Part shown: positions 1-8,542 of the stretch, in pieces
Position numbering within the stretch: the stretch's first letter is position 1
How the letters are laid out: every line of letters starts with the position of its first letter
Source of the DNA: an uncultured Kineothrix sp.
GTDB lineage: Bacteria; Bacillota; Clostridia; Lachnospirales; Lachnospiraceae
Length of the DNA stretch: 64,000 nt
Direction of reading: 5' to 3'
Assembly: GCA_910588855.1 (NCBI GenBank)
Contig: CAJUSR010000008.1
Coordinates: 62,001 to 126,000, forward strand
Position numbers and translations under genes: made by a program
The notes under the pieces: generated by a model
Told to the model about the DNA's origin: nothing
The model's input: the letters and a program-made list of their open reading frames with translations, nothing else
Databases searched by the model: none

Positions 1-114
1 TGTTTTCCAAATATCCCTTTCCTCTTTTGAAAACATGGTGCAAAAACTATGCTCATCTTCAGGATGTTTCATAAAATACTCTATCTTATCAATCAAAGCC
101 TTGCCATTCCTCAT
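1..114 (-). CDS. Partial hypothetical protein (N-terminal 38 residues)
   Basis: A minus-strand frame starts with ATG at 114, preceded by a GGGGGAAG ribosome binding site, and stays open to the window edge. It begins MRNGKALIDKIEYF and is rich in charged residues. The rest of the gene lies outside the window, so no family can be given. It diverges from the glycosyltransferase that starts at 255. Confidence 0.45.
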   Translation of the reverse strand, partial: MRNGKALIDKIEYFMKHPEDEHSFCTMFSKEERDIWKT

Positions 115-175
115 GCTCTTCCCCCGCCATAGAAGTTTTTTCTATTATACTTTATCGCTACCACCATGACAACTA

Positions 176-204
176 TTGACTTTATATGCCCCATATAATA
201 CTAT
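176..204 (+). promoter_or_regulatory. Candidate sigma-A promoter for the plus-strand glycosyltransferases
   Basis: TTGACT at 176-181 and TACTAT at 199-204 are separated by 17 bp, upstream of the gene at 255. An overlapping TATAAT at 194-199 has a 12-bp spacing and is less likely to be used. The call rests only on consensus matching. Confidence 0.4.
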
Positions 205-254
205 AGCATTAATTGCTGAAAAATAGATTTGCCACTCCTTAGGAGATACTTGTT

Positions 255-1391
255 ATGCTACCTGTTTCAATCTGCATTATTGCAAAAAATGAAGAAAAAT
301 ATATCGGTGAATGTCTAAGCCGCCTTTCCCATTTCGATTGGGAAATTGTTGTTGTGGATACCGGCTCCACCGACCGCACGGTTGAAATCGCCCGCGCCTA
401 TACTCCTAATATCTACCACTTCCACTGGGTAAACGATTTCAGCGCAGCGAGAAACTACTCCATTTCTAAAGCAAGCAATGACTACATCCTCGCTGTGGAT
501 TGTGATGAATATCTGGAAATTGACAGCCAAACTGAAAAATCGGTATTAAACCTGGCCGGACAGATAGCTCCTCACCAGATAGGCATCCTAAACCGTTTAA
601 GCCCCTCGGTCGAATTTGCACTTTCCGGCAAAAATATCTCTTCTACCGCAGGCAATATTGATATCAATCAGGATATTCCTTCCAGGAAATCCTTACCCGT
701 TATCCACGAACATATTGCCCGTTTTTTTAACCGTCAATTTACCTGTTATCAAGGTTCCATCCATGAACAGCTTGTGTCAAAAAGCGGAAAAAATTTGGAA
801 TTTGTCTCTATCCCCCTCACCTTTTATCATATAGGCTACAGCACTGTTGATATTAAAAAGGCAAAAGCTTCCAGAAATATTTCTTTGTTGGAAACCGAAT
901 TGGAGACCGGAGGCGCTAACCCTTATATCCTTTTCCAATTAGGGCAGTCTTATTTCGGCCTGTCCGACTATTCCCGTGCCCTGCCTTATTTTGAGCAAGC
1001 CCTTTCTATGGAAGTCAATGAACAAGAAGAATATGTACAAAATTTGGTGGAGTCATACGGCTACTGCCTGATTCACCTTGGCCAACATACGAAAGCCCTT
1101 GAACTGGAAGGGATATACCCTGTGTTCTCCCATCGGGCGGATTTTGTTTTTCTGATGGGGTTAGTATACATGAATAATGCTATGTTCGACCAGGCTATTC
1201 GGGAATTTTTAAAAGCCACTACCATAGCAGAGTACGCTGTCGATGGGGTAAACAGTTATCTGGCCTATTACAATGCCGGAGTGATTTATGAATGCATGGG
1301 GAATATCCCGGAAGCCATAAAATATTATTCGGAATGCGGAAATTACGCACCGGCATGTCAACGGCTGCTTGTATGTAAGAACAATTTTTAA
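255..1391 (+). CDS. Family 2 glycosyltransferase with C-terminal TPR repeats
   Basis: A 378-residue cytoplasmic enzyme expected to transfer a sugar from a nucleotide sugar. The GT-A start is clear: SICIIAKNEEKYI at residues 5-17, VVVDTGSTDRT at about 32-42, and an acidic VDCDEYLE near residue 81 that would bind the metal and nucleotide. From about residue 230 the protein changes to helical TPR-like repeats, where GQSYFGLSDYSRALPYFEQAL is typical; these may bind the acceptor protein. This layout matches SunS-like and flagellar glycosyltransferases. An AGGAG ribosome binding site lies 9 bp before the ATG. The gene is first in a plus-strand run at the edge of the flagellin-glycan locus. The donor sugar cannot be told; flagellin as acceptor is an inference from context. 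Confidence 0.85.
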   Translation: MLPVSICIIAKNEEKYIGECLSRLSHFDWEIVVVDTGSTDRTVEIARAYTPNIYHFHWVNDFSAARNYSISKASNDYILAVDCDEYLEIDSQTEKSVLNLAGQIAPHQIGILNRLSPSVEFALSGKNISSTAGNIDINQDIPSRKSLPVIHEHIARFFNRQFTCYQGSIHEQLVSKSGKNLEFVSIPLTFYHIGYSTVDIKKAKASRNISLLETELETGGANPYILFQLGQSYFGLSDYSRALPYFEQALSMEVNEQEEYVQNLVESYGYCLIHLGQHTKALELEGIYPVFSHRADFVFLMGLVYMNNAMFDQAIREFLKATTIAEYAVDGVNSYLAYYNAGVIYECMGNIPEAIKYYSECGNYAPACQRLLVCKNNF

Positions 1392-1412
1392 CACTAAGAA
1401 AGGAAAAGGAAA

Positions 1413-2385
1413 ATGAATAAAAAACGTTATTATATTTTTACCCCCCCCCATCACTTCCGGGGGCCCTGAGCTTGCGCATCAAATGTGCCACGAACTCCTT
1501 TTGCAAAACCGCCCGGCATGGATGTATTATATTGAAGCCCCCAACAAAGAACCTATAGATATACCTTCCCACGAACGTTATAGAAAATATGGCACATCCC
1601 ATACTCTTAATATGGAAGAAGTCGAACAAACAGACTCTGTCATTATCGTTCCCGAAGGATGCGCAACATGGATCTTCGCTTATCAAAAATGCAAAAAAGT
1701 ATTATGGTGGATGAGCGTGGATAATTTCATCATTAATGAAGAGCTAGTAGGCTTTGATTTTTTTGATAGCTTAAAGCAGGAAGTTTCTTTGCATCTTGTC
1801 CAGTCCCAATATGCATATCAATATTTACTGCAAAGAGGAATTTCTTCAAAAGATATACTATATGTTTCTGATTACATCGGTGAAAATTATGGCCGCTTCC
1901 AATTGCCGGAAGCTTATCGGAAAGATATCGCACTTTATAACCCCCAAAAAGGAAACCGCCAGGCAATACAACCATTAATAGATCAAACAAACTGGCTGAA
2001 ATGGATTCCTTTGCGCAACTATACTGAGGAAGAAATGATAGCGCTTATGGAAATCTCTAAACTATATATTGATTTTGGAACACATCCGGGAAAAGACAGA
2101 ATCCCCAGGGAAGCCGCAAGCTGCGGCTGTTGTATTGTAACAAACAGGAAAGGCAGCGCCAACTTTTATGAAGATATTCCTATTCCTGACTGTTATAAAA
2201 TAAACAATAATCCAATAGATTACACACAAACCGCACAACTTCTGCTGGATATATGTATGCATTGGGGGGAACATAACAGACAATTTGATTATTACAGGCA
2301 ATCCATCGCATCCGAAAGGGAAAAATTTTCAAAAGATGTAAATAAATTTGTCAATACAATTGAAACGGAATATGGCACAAAATAA
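1413..2385 (+). CDS. GT-B-like glycosyltransferase with an out-of-frame poly-C tract (possibly phase-variable)
   Basis: The natural start is ATG 1413, placed right after an AAGGAAAAGGA ribosome binding site. Its frame reads MNKKRYYIFTPP and is then thrown out of phase by nine Cs at 1441-1449, reaching TGA at 1467. With eight Cs the frame would continue as ITSGGPELAHQ directly into the long frame that contains ATG 1483 and ends at 2385, giving 323 residues. That downstream part matches the gene at 15154-16296, with PGKDRIPREAA, CIVTNRKGSA and IPIPD blocks in common. ATG 1483 has no ribosome binding site, so translating from it would give an enzyme without its N-terminal strand. As sequenced the gene is OFF or expresses poorly. 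A sequencing error in the C run is the alternative. Its likely role is sugar transfer to flagellin. Confidence 0.75.
1441..1449 (+). repeat. C9 homopolymer within the start of a glycosyltransferase gene
   Basis: Nine consecutive Cs lie ten codons into the gene at 1413. Eight or eleven would keep the frame open and nine closes it. Homopolymers of this length slip during replication, which is the usual ON/OFF switch for surface-glycan genes. Confidence 0.85.
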
Positions 2386-2401
2386 TTTGTACCATGCTGT
2401 T

Positions 2402-3622
2402 TTAGATATTGCTGAAATAAAACCTGTTATCTCCGTCTTCAAAAGGCTCCCCGGACCATATATAAGAATTATGCCCTGTAAACACGATTTTCTTATCGTA
2501 TGTCTGGAAATATTTCCCATCGCCCAAACGGTCAACCGGGCGTAAAACGCTTAATTCATTATCCCATATTTCCAATTTATCATATTCTTCATTTACGATA
2601 AACAGCAAATTTGTTTGTGTTACTGCAATCAAGGAATACCCCTTCCTTCTTCCTAATTCCACCAAAGCCGCTGCTGAAGAACCGGTAAAAACATTTTCCA
2701 GATGCGGGTTGACTACCATAATATCGTTAGGGATGGACGGATTATACTCAATAATCACTACCCTTGGCCGATAATCCTGTACCGCATCCCAAACATGATA
2801 ATCATACCCATCAATGTCAATGCTCAAAATATCTATCTGTTCCGGCGCATTGCTGTCATGAAGAATACTATCTAATGTATTTGTCCTAAATCCGACGTAT
2901 GCTTCCACGCACACTACTTGGGGATAATCTTTATAATTATTGCGTAACTCTTCCGCCCTTTTTTTATCCCCTTCTATAAATAGACCGCTAAATCCCTTCC
3001 CTACAATCAATTCCCTTATATTGCTAAGGTATATCCCATCCCATCCCCCAAACTCCACCGCATACTTGGAAGTGGTTCCTATTTTATCAAAAACCGCCTT
3101 TAATACGCCGTCTTCGCCATGCTGGCTATTTACGTTATATGCATACCTGCTCAAACCATTGTTATAAGGTTTGTAGAAATGGCTAAATTCCCTATGGCAC
3201 AACATTTCTTCATCATCTTCCGGCGCCGCCAAAAGGGCTTCATTAAAAAACTCCCGCCGGTTGATAATCCCCTCCATTTGCCCCGTCTCTTCGGATACAA
3301 TCACCGCTTCATCAATAGGGCTGTCCATGAAAGCATCATTCAACATTTTCATTAAATATTTATCTTTCGGCCAACGGACAATCCCCGGTTCATTCTGCAC
3401 GCAGATATCTTTTAACCTTATATCCGTGTCTTTATCTAAACGGATATTGCGCTCTAAAAGCACTTTCCGATTAATAATGCCGAGAAATATCATTTCGTTT
3501 TCAAATATGTAAAAATTCATATCACGTTCAAAGTGCAATGCCGTCAACAATAAGTCCATTAACTTTTGTCCGCCTTCCATACACCTTTGCTTTACCCCAA
3601 ATTTATTTATATTATTTATCAT
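2402..3622 (-). CDS. FkbM-type methyltransferase with an N-terminal CBS-like region
   Basis: About 406 residues. The C-terminal half is an FkbM-family SAM-dependent methyltransferase: SQHGEDGVLKAVFD, then YAVEFGGWDGIYLSN as the SAM-binding loop, FIEGDKKRAEEL, and LSIDIDGYDYHVW. Such enzymes O-methylate sugars or glycan ends. The N-terminal 150 residues look like a pair of CBS-type repeats (IFENEMIFLGIINRKVLL; then DEAVIVSEETGQMEGIINRR), a ligand-sensing fold; this part is inferred from pattern only. ATG 3622 was chosen for its AGGAAA just upstream; a TTG at 3682 would add 20 residues but has no ribosome binding site, and ATG 3580 is also possible. The gene is convergent with its left neighbour and divergent from the GT11 gene. 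Confidence 0.75.
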   Translation of the reverse strand: MINNINKFGVKQRCMEGGQKLMDLLLTALHFERDMNFYIFENEMIFLGIINRKVLLERNIRLDKDTDIRLKDICVQNEPGIVRWPKDKYLMKMLNDAFMDSPIDEAVIVSEETGQMEGIINRREFFNEALLAAPEDDEEMLCHREFSHFYKPYNNGLSRYAYNVNSQHGEDGVLKAVFDKIGTTSKYAVEFGGWDGIYLSNIRELIVGKGFSGLFIEGDKKRAEELRNNYKDYPQVVCVEAYVGFRTNTLDSILHDSNAPEQIDILSIDIDGYDYHVWDAVQDYRPRVVIIEYNPSIPNDIMVVNPHLENVFTGSSAAALVELGRRKGYSLIAVTQTNLLFIVNEEYDKLEIWDNELSVLRPVDRLGDGKYFQTYDKKIVFTGHNSYIWSGEPFEDGDNRFYFSNI

Positions 3623-3720
3623 TTTCCTATTGACTCCGTTTTTCTTTTTAGTATATACGAATTTTTCGGGAACTTCAAGCAAAAGGTATCCTTGATATGG
3701 GAATCAATTCCCTTGAACCC

Positions 3721-3749
3721 TTGACATATTTTATAATATCGAACAAAAT
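3721..3749 (+). promoter_or_regulatory. Candidate sigma-A promoter for the GT11 gene
   Basis: A perfect TTGACA at 3721-3726 is followed after 17 bp by CAAAAT at 3744-3749, about 45 bp before the GT11 start codon. The -10 box is weak. Confidence 0.35.
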
Positions 3750-3795
3750 AGATATAGCATTGTGAATAGAGGAAGGATAATAGAAGGGAGTACCT

Positions 3796-4695
3796 ATGAG
3801 AATCCAATACTTAAACGGCGGCCTTGCCAATCAGGTTTTTCAATATATTTTTGTACGTTTTGCTGAATTATATTACCCGGAAGGGGGACCTTGGTTTTTG
3901 GACGATTCTTTTTTCTTTGTCAACCAAGTGCATAACGGATATGAGTTAGAAAGGGTATTCGACATTCAGGCAAACTTATTGAGCCGTTATTTCGATGCCG
4001 ATGTATGGCAGGAGTTCATAGCAAATAAAAAGAAGGGCAGCAGCATTGCCCAATCTTTTGCCAACCTTGGCTTCCCTATAGAAATGATTGCCGAAACAGC
4101 AAACTATAAGGAACACAACCCTTTTAACGGGAAAGTCTACCGAATCCCATCCAATGAATTTCACCCGGAAATTACCAAATTCCCCGGAGACACAATTTAT
4201 TATCACGGTTATTGGATTGATGCAAGCTGGTTCCGCTCTTATAAAGATATCCTCAGGAAAGAACTAACCTTTCCTCCGATTACGGATAGCAGGAATCAAA
4301 ACTATGCCGGGCAGATAGCCTCTTCTCAATCCATCGGAATCCATATACGGCGCGGGGACTATGCAACCCTTGGCTGGACGCTCCCCAATAGCTATTATTC
4401 CGAATCCATAAAAAACGTTTTGACGGAATATCCGGATAGCTTTTTATTTGTGTTTTCCGATGATTTAGATTGGTGCCGCCGCAATGCTGACCTACTAGGG
4501 CTGAACCTGACATCGAATGTCGTTTACGTGGAAGGGAATAAGGAAGACTTAAGCTACTGTGACATGCAGCTTATGAGCATATGCAATGGGCTAATCATGT
4601 CAAATAGCGCTTTTTGTTATCTTGCTGCATTGTTAAGCAAAAATGTAACTATATTTGCAGAACCATCCAATATGAATACTGGACATAACGCCTGA
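3796..4695 (+). CDS. Family 11 glycosyltransferase (alpha-1,2-fucosyltransferase-like)
   Basis: A 299-residue protein starting LNGGLANQVFQYIF, the N-terminal signature of GT11, and carrying GIHIRRGDY at about residues 176-184, the family motif that contacts GDP-fucose. FSDDLDWCRRN and an SNSAFCYLAALL block follow, as in bacterial Wbs/FutC-type enzymes. A GGGAG ribosome binding site lies five bases before ATG. The likely reaction is transfer of L-fucose (or a related deoxyhexose) to a growing glycan in the cytoplasm. The 190 bp after it hold no convincing gene. Linkage and acceptor are not predictable from sequence. Confidence 0.85.
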   Translation: MRIQYLNGGLANQVFQYIFVRFAELYYPEGGPWFLDDSFFFVNQVHNGYELERVFDIQANLLSRYFDADVWQEFIANKKKGSSIAQSFANLGFPIEMIAETANYKEHNPFNGKVYRIPSNEFHPEITKFPGDTIYYHGYWIDASWFRSYKDILRKELTFPPITDSRNQNYAGQIASSQSIGIHIRRGDYATLGWTLPNSYYSESIKNVLTEYPDSFLFVFSDDLDWCRRNADLLGLNLTSNVVYVEGNKEDLSYCDMQLMSICNGLIMSNSAFCYLAALLSKNVTIFAEPSNMNTGHNA

Positions 4696-4885
4696 CAATG
4701 AGATTGCTTTTATTTCCCTCCTGCCGAGATGCCTTTCCCGTATTTTTCATACATACAGAAAAAATACGATATTACTTTCATTGGCCCATTCCGCTATGAC
4801 TGGGAGAACATGTCCAGCGGGCATATTATAATGAATTGCGCTGAAGCGCAAACTAACTGTCAACTTACAAATTATGAGGTATATT

Positions 4886-5776
4886 ATGCGCACATTACTT
4901 ATTGGGGATATGGAACGATTAGATAGGTTGTATCATTGGCTGGAATTATCTACCGAATTATTTGACGTGGAATTAATCCTATCAGAAAATGAATTAACAT
5001 CAAAATATTATAGCTGCCCTGTAAAACCCCTTGATTTTCTCAACTCCATACAAAAAGGCTATGATATCGTATTTCTATGCAGCTCATTGTACGAAAGCAT
5101 CAAAAAAATCTTATCATTTATTGGTATCCCCGATAAACACATTGTCACCGAAATGGATATGCACAAATACTTATCCAAAGAAAATACAATGAATTTCTAT
5201 TCCGAATCTATCTATTTCAGTTCACAGGCGAAATTTATCACAGATGAATACGATATTGGCAATTTTACATACGGTGAACCCACCATTTGGAATTTTAGCG
5301 ATGTCAAATTGTCCATCGGCAAATTTTGCTCTATAGCTCCCGGCGTTACAATTATATTGGGCGGTGAACACCGCATAGACTGGTGCAGCACATACCCGTT
5401 TACCGAAATGATGCCGGAATTTTCTCATATAAAAGGGCATCCGCACTCAAAGGGAAATGTCGTAATTGGAAATGATGTTTGGATTGGCATGGACAGCAAA
5501 ATTATGTCCGGCGTCCATATCGGCAACGGAAGCGTTATTTCTGCGGGGGCAGTCGTTACAAAAGATGTAGAGCCATATTCTATCGTCAGCGGTATCCCTG
5601 CAAAAATAATAAGAAAAAGATTTGATGAAAAAACCATTCTAAAGCTGGAGGAAATCCAATGGTGGAACTGGTCCAATGAACAAATTTACGATGCTATCCC
5701 AGTCCTGCAAAGCAACCGGATAGAGCAGCTTTTTGAATATTATGACACCGTTGTTTGTCCTTCTTCTCCATCCTGA
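4886..5776 (+). CDS. Left-handed beta-helix (hexapeptide) acyltransferase
   Basis: About 296 residues. The C-terminal 180 residues form a hexapeptide-repeat acetyltransferase of the CatB/Vat type: LSIGKFCSIAPGVTIILGG, a GGEHRIDWCSTYPF block with the catalytic-type His, NVVIGNDVWIGMDSKIMSG, VISAGAVVTKDVEPYSIVSG and IPAKIIRKRF. The N-terminal 100 residues look like a small Rossmann-like sensor domain (MRTLLIGDMERLDRL), as in PglD-like sugar acetyltransferases. ATG 4886 is preferred over ATG 4874 because GAGG lies six bases before it. It probably O- or N-acetylates a sugar of the flagellin glycan using acetyl-CoA. Its last 37 bp overlap the convergent nucleotidyltransferase gene. Confidence 0.8.
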   Translation: MRTLLIGDMERLDRLYHWLELSTELFDVELILSENELTSKYYSCPVKPLDFLNSIQKGYDIVFLCSSLYESIKKILSFIGIPDKHIVTEMDMHKYLSKENTMNFYSESIYFSSQAKFITDEYDIGNFTYGEPTIWNFSDVKLSIGKFCSIAPGVTIILGGEHRIDWCSTYPFTEMMPEFSHIKGHPHSKGNVVIGNDVWIGMDSKIMSGVHIGNGSVISAGAVVTKDVEPYSIVSGIPAKIIRKRFDEKTILKLEEIQWWNWSNEQIYDAIPVLQSNRIEQLFEYYDTVVCPSSPS

Positions 5777-6417
5777 AATCCATTTTTCACCCAATCTACC
5801 GCTCGCTCATAATCGTTAATAGTATCAATCTCCCTGGTCCTGAGCATCATGAATTTGACAGGGAGATGGGGTTCTATTAACTGGAATACGTGCCCTACCC
5901 CATCCATCATCTTGCTGCTTCTCATTTGGGTAATCCCATTCCATTCATAAGTTCCTTCATTTTGTGAAAAACCGCCTACAAATTCCTCTCCGTCTTTCTC
6001 ATATGTTTGCACCATCCACGGCTCATCTGTTCCAATAGTCCCTCCCCCAACAAATTCTCCTTCATAGGACAAAATCTTTTTCATATCGTCAGGATGAACC
6101 AATAAATCCCCATCCAAAGAAAGAATATATTCATTCGCATACCGGGAAGCCAATGCTACGCTGGCTCCGGTTCCCGTCTTCCGATAATTATGGTTAAATA
6201 CAAATAATGCATCCTTTCTATACTGGCGCACCACATTAATAATTTTTTCCGCCTGGTATCCTACTACGACCCGGATGTCAGTCTCGCCTTTCAGCATTTC
6301 CAAATGGCGTACAATCAGAGGCTTTCCATCAATTTCAACCAAAGCTTTTGTGGTGCCAAGCCCCAGCCGGTTCCCCATTCCCGCGCAACTAATAATTACC
6401 GTTCTTGAAAATCCCAT
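5740..6417 (-). CDS. LicC-like nucleotidyltransferase
   Basis: A 225-residue NTP-transferase-fold enzyme. It begins RTVIISCAGMGNRLG, the nucleotide-binding loop, followed by TKALVEIDGKPLIVRHLEML and the metal-binding SLDGDLLVHPDD. LicC-type members make a CDP-activated small molecule (for example CDP-choline) from a phosphorylated precursor and CTP. ATG 6417 is preceded by GGAGGAAACGG; upstream ATGs have no such site. It lies 10 bp after the HAD phosphatase gene and in the same run as a LicD phosphotransferase, a grouping that suggests activation and transfer of a phospho-linked substituent. The substrate is unknown. It overlaps the convergent acyltransferase by 37 bp. Confidence 0.85.
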   Translation of the reverse strand: MGFSRTVIISCAGMGNRLGLGTTKALVEIDGKPLIVRHLEMLKGETDIRVVVGYQAEKIINVVRQYRKDALFVFNHNYRKTGTGASVALASRYANEYILSLDGDLLVHPDDMKKILSYEGEFVGGGTIGTDEPWMVQTYEKDGEEFVGGFSQNEGTYEWNGITQMRSSKMMDGVGHVFQLIEPHLPVKFMMLRTREIDTINDYERAVDWVKNGFQDGEEGQTTVS

Positions 6418-6427
6418 CCGTTTCCTC

Positions 6428-7030
6428 CTACAATAATTTTTCCAAAAATTCCACCAGCTTGTCCGCATCATAAGCCGCATGGGTGGCACAGGCAAGGACA
6501 CTGGAGGCTATGTTCCTCACACCGCCAAAGCCAACCCCAATTTCAGCCGCCTCTATCATTTCCGCATCGTTGTTGCCATCCCCTATTGCAACAAAAGGAA
6601 GCGCCATTTGCCCCACTACCGCATTCTTATCTATCACACTGAACACGTCCTGAATGTAACCGTCCTTTACCAAAGCCTTTGAGCAAAATACATTTTTTTC
6701 CATCCCCAGCTTCTCTACCAATCCCTGTATCCATACATCCAGGTTCCCTGTCACAATATAGCAGCGCTCCTTATTTTCCTTGATAAACTTTACCACCGGG
6801 CGGTTCAATTCTATCTTGCTGACCAAGTCACAGACCTTTTCAACCGGGATATTTTTCAGCAAATCCACCCTTTGCAGAAAACTTTGTTTAAAAGGTATCT
6901 CCCCCCGCATTGTACTTTCCGTCAAAGAACATATCATCTCATAAATGCCCAACTCTTTGGAGATAGTCGGCAGAATCTCCTGTTTTGTCACCGTAGAATC
7001 TAAATCAAATAAAAATACATACTTACTCAT
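6428..7030 (-). CDS. HAD-family SerB-like phosphatase
   Basis: 200 residues with the HAD catalytic motif FDLDSTVTK at 7-15 (Asp nucleophile and acid/base Asp), the Ser/Thr motif IVTGNLD, and the metal-binding AIGDGNNDAEMI near residue 150. Overall layout is that of phosphoserine phosphatase. In C. difficile type A flagellin loci a protein annotated as SerB-like sits beside a nucleotidyltransferase and takes part in building the phospho-linked N-methyl amino acid, so a role other than serine synthesis is likely here. Ribosome binding site GGGAGC. It may be translationally linked to the nucleotidyltransferase 10 bp downstream. Confidence 0.82.
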   Translation of the reverse strand: MSKYVFLFDLDSTVTKQEILPTISKELGIYEMICSLTESTMRGEIPFKQSFLQRVDLLKNIPVEKVCDLVSKIELNRPVVKFIKENKERCYIVTGNLDVWIQGLVEKLGMEKNVFCSKALVKDGYIQDVFSVIDKNAVVGQMALPFVAIGDGNNDAEMIEAAEIGVGFGGVRNIASSVLACATHAAYDADKLVEFLEKLL

Positions 7031-7054
7031 TTTTGCTCCCGTTTGCTGTCCTCT

Positions 7055-7783
7055 CTAAACCATATGATTCTTCAGCCAATCAATCGTTATTTCCATAGGG
7101 TCAAGAAAACGGTACTTCCGATATTCCATTTCTTTTTCCTTCCCCATTTCCAAACCCGATATATAATCCACAAGTACCGGAAATTCCGTACATCCTAATA
7201 TGATATCCGTCACCCCATATCCTCTTAAAAAAGTCAAAAACCGTTCCGCCGTATTACAGTCTATCTCATTTCTTTTTACGCATTCTATAAAATATCGGAT
7301 TTCACCATAATCCTCTTCCTGTGGGGTTATACAGGCCATTCCGTATTGCTCTAGCCTTCTCTCAAATAATCCTCTGGACAATGTTCCTTCCGCAGCAACT
7401 ACTAATGCCTCCTTTTCCCCCATTTCCTTCAATTTCATCCCAAGAAGATTTATAATGTCTAAAACACGTTTCTCCGCCTCCGGAACTAGCTTGTATACAT
7501 CTTCCAAAAAACAATGGGCTGTTCCGCACACTAGCACAATGTAGTCTACATCCAGGCTTATCATCCTTTTCATGGATGCCCCAATCTCTTCCACGATTTC
7601 TTCATATGATTCATCAAACAAAAGCGCCCGTGTCCTGCTCGGCATCGTAAAATTATTATCCATAATAATATGTGGATAATCCCATTCCTTTTCCCCTTTA
7701 AACACTTCCAATATCCTTTTATAGAAATTCAAAGTCGCATAAGCTCCAAAACCGCCTATAATGCCAATTTTCTCTTTATACAT
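7055..7783 (-). CDS. Aspartate/glutamate racemase family protein
   Basis: 242 residues of the Asp/Glu racemase fold. It opens KIGIIGGFGAYATLNFYKRI, has the first catalytic Cys in VLVCGTAH near residue 86 and the second in ILGCTEFPVL near residue 198, and so keeps both cysteines needed for PLP-independent racemisation. Such enzymes turn L-Asp or L-Glu into the D form. Its place between the HAD phosphatase and a methyltransferase suggests it shapes an amino-acid-like substituent rather than cell-wall precursors. Ribosome binding site GGAGAGG. It could instead be an ordinary amino acid racemase. Confidence 0.82.
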   Translation of the reverse strand: MYKEKIGIIGGFGAYATLNFYKRILEVFKGEKEWDYPHIIMDNNFTMPSRTRALLFDESYEEIVEEIGASMKRMISLDVDYIVLVCGTAHCFLEDVYKLVPEAEKRVLDIINLLGMKLKEMGEKEALVVAAEGTLSRGLFERRLEQYGMACITPQEEDYGEIRYFIECVKRNEIDCNTAERFLTFLRGYGVTDIILGCTEFPVLVDYISGLEMGKEKEMEYRKYRFLDPMEITIDWLKNHMV

Positions 7784-7788
7784 ATGTA

Positions 7789-8526
7789 CTACCTCTCCAA
7801 AATATAATAATATTGGGCTGTTTCTTTCCTGTTGTTCAGGTTCGCCTCTTCAAATACAAACCCTTCCTCTTGTATTTGAAAACCGTTCTTTAACAGTGTA
7901 TCAGAAAATATCTTTGACATTTCTTCCCTTGTCCTGTAAATTGCATTATATGTATCATCCAATTCTTCTGAATAAAAGTCCTTCAACGTCAGCCTCTCAC
8001 AAATGCCTACAGGCTCCCGTATGCATATTGTAGTATGCTCTTCGCAGACCTTTCCGATTTGCTCCAATGCACACTCCATATCCTTATCGTTCAAATACAT
8101 CAAAATGCCAATTAGTAATATTACATTATATTTTCCGCAGCCATGCCTTTCCAGCACTTCCTCTATCTCATAAGCAGCGCCTTCGTAAAAACGATAATTC
8201 TGTTTCCCGTTCCTTCCTCTTGCTATCTCTATCAATTCGCCGCTGAAATCCACTCCACAGTATTCTTCTATGGCATCCTCTATCGCATCCGCCCATCTTC
8301 CGATTCCACATGCCACGTCCAACACTCTTGACCCCTTATCCAGCCTTAACAACGGATAAAGTTTTTCCACTTCCCTGCGGTTTCTTTCCTTTACCAAATC
8401 TGCATTATTGTCTTGATACATGGTAACGGAATATGGATTTTCCTGCCGGAATTTCCCTGCACGGTTTTGAAAAAACCGTTGTGTTTCCGTGTAATCTATT
8501 TCTGCCGTTTCTTTTACAATGCGCAT
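7789..8526 (-). CDS. Class I SAM-dependent methyltransferase
   Basis: 245 residues. Motif I is SRVLDVACGIGRWADAIED (about 66-84), followed by YCGVDFSGELIEIARGR (motif II region) and YNVILLIGILMYLNDKDME. The fold is that of small-molecule N- or O-methyltransferases. An AAGGAGTAGGAG ribosome binding site directly precedes ATG. It starts 16 bp after the radical SAM gene and ends 5 bp before the racemase gene, so the genes are surely co-transcribed. It is a candidate for methylating the amino acid or sugar moiety made by the neighbours; no substrate signature is visible. Confidence 0.82.
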   Translation of the reverse strand: MRIVKETAEIDYTETQRFFQNRAGKFRQENPYSVTMYQDNNADLVKERNRREVEKLYPLLRLDKGSRVLDVACGIGRWADAIEDAIEEYCGVDFSGELIEIARGRNGKQNYRFYEGAAYEIEEVLERHGCGKYNVILLIGILMYLNDKDMECALEQIGKVCEEHTTICIREPVGICERLTLKDFYSEELDDTYNAIYRTREEMSKIFSDTLLKNGFQIQEEGFVFEEANLNNRKETAQYYYILER

Positions 8527-8542
8527 CTCCTACTCCTTTTCA

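Noticed and set aside
1483..2385. A complete glycosyltransferase starting at ATG 1483
   Set aside because: No ribosome binding site precedes this ATG, and its intact paralogue shows that an N-terminal strand and loop are missing; the natural start is ATG 1413.
4729..4926. A 65-codon gene between the GT11 and acyltransferase genes
   Set aside because: It has no ribosome binding site and overlaps the acyltransferase start. A fragment (YDITFIGPFRYDW) loosely recalls CgeB-like proteins, but that is too little to call a remnant.
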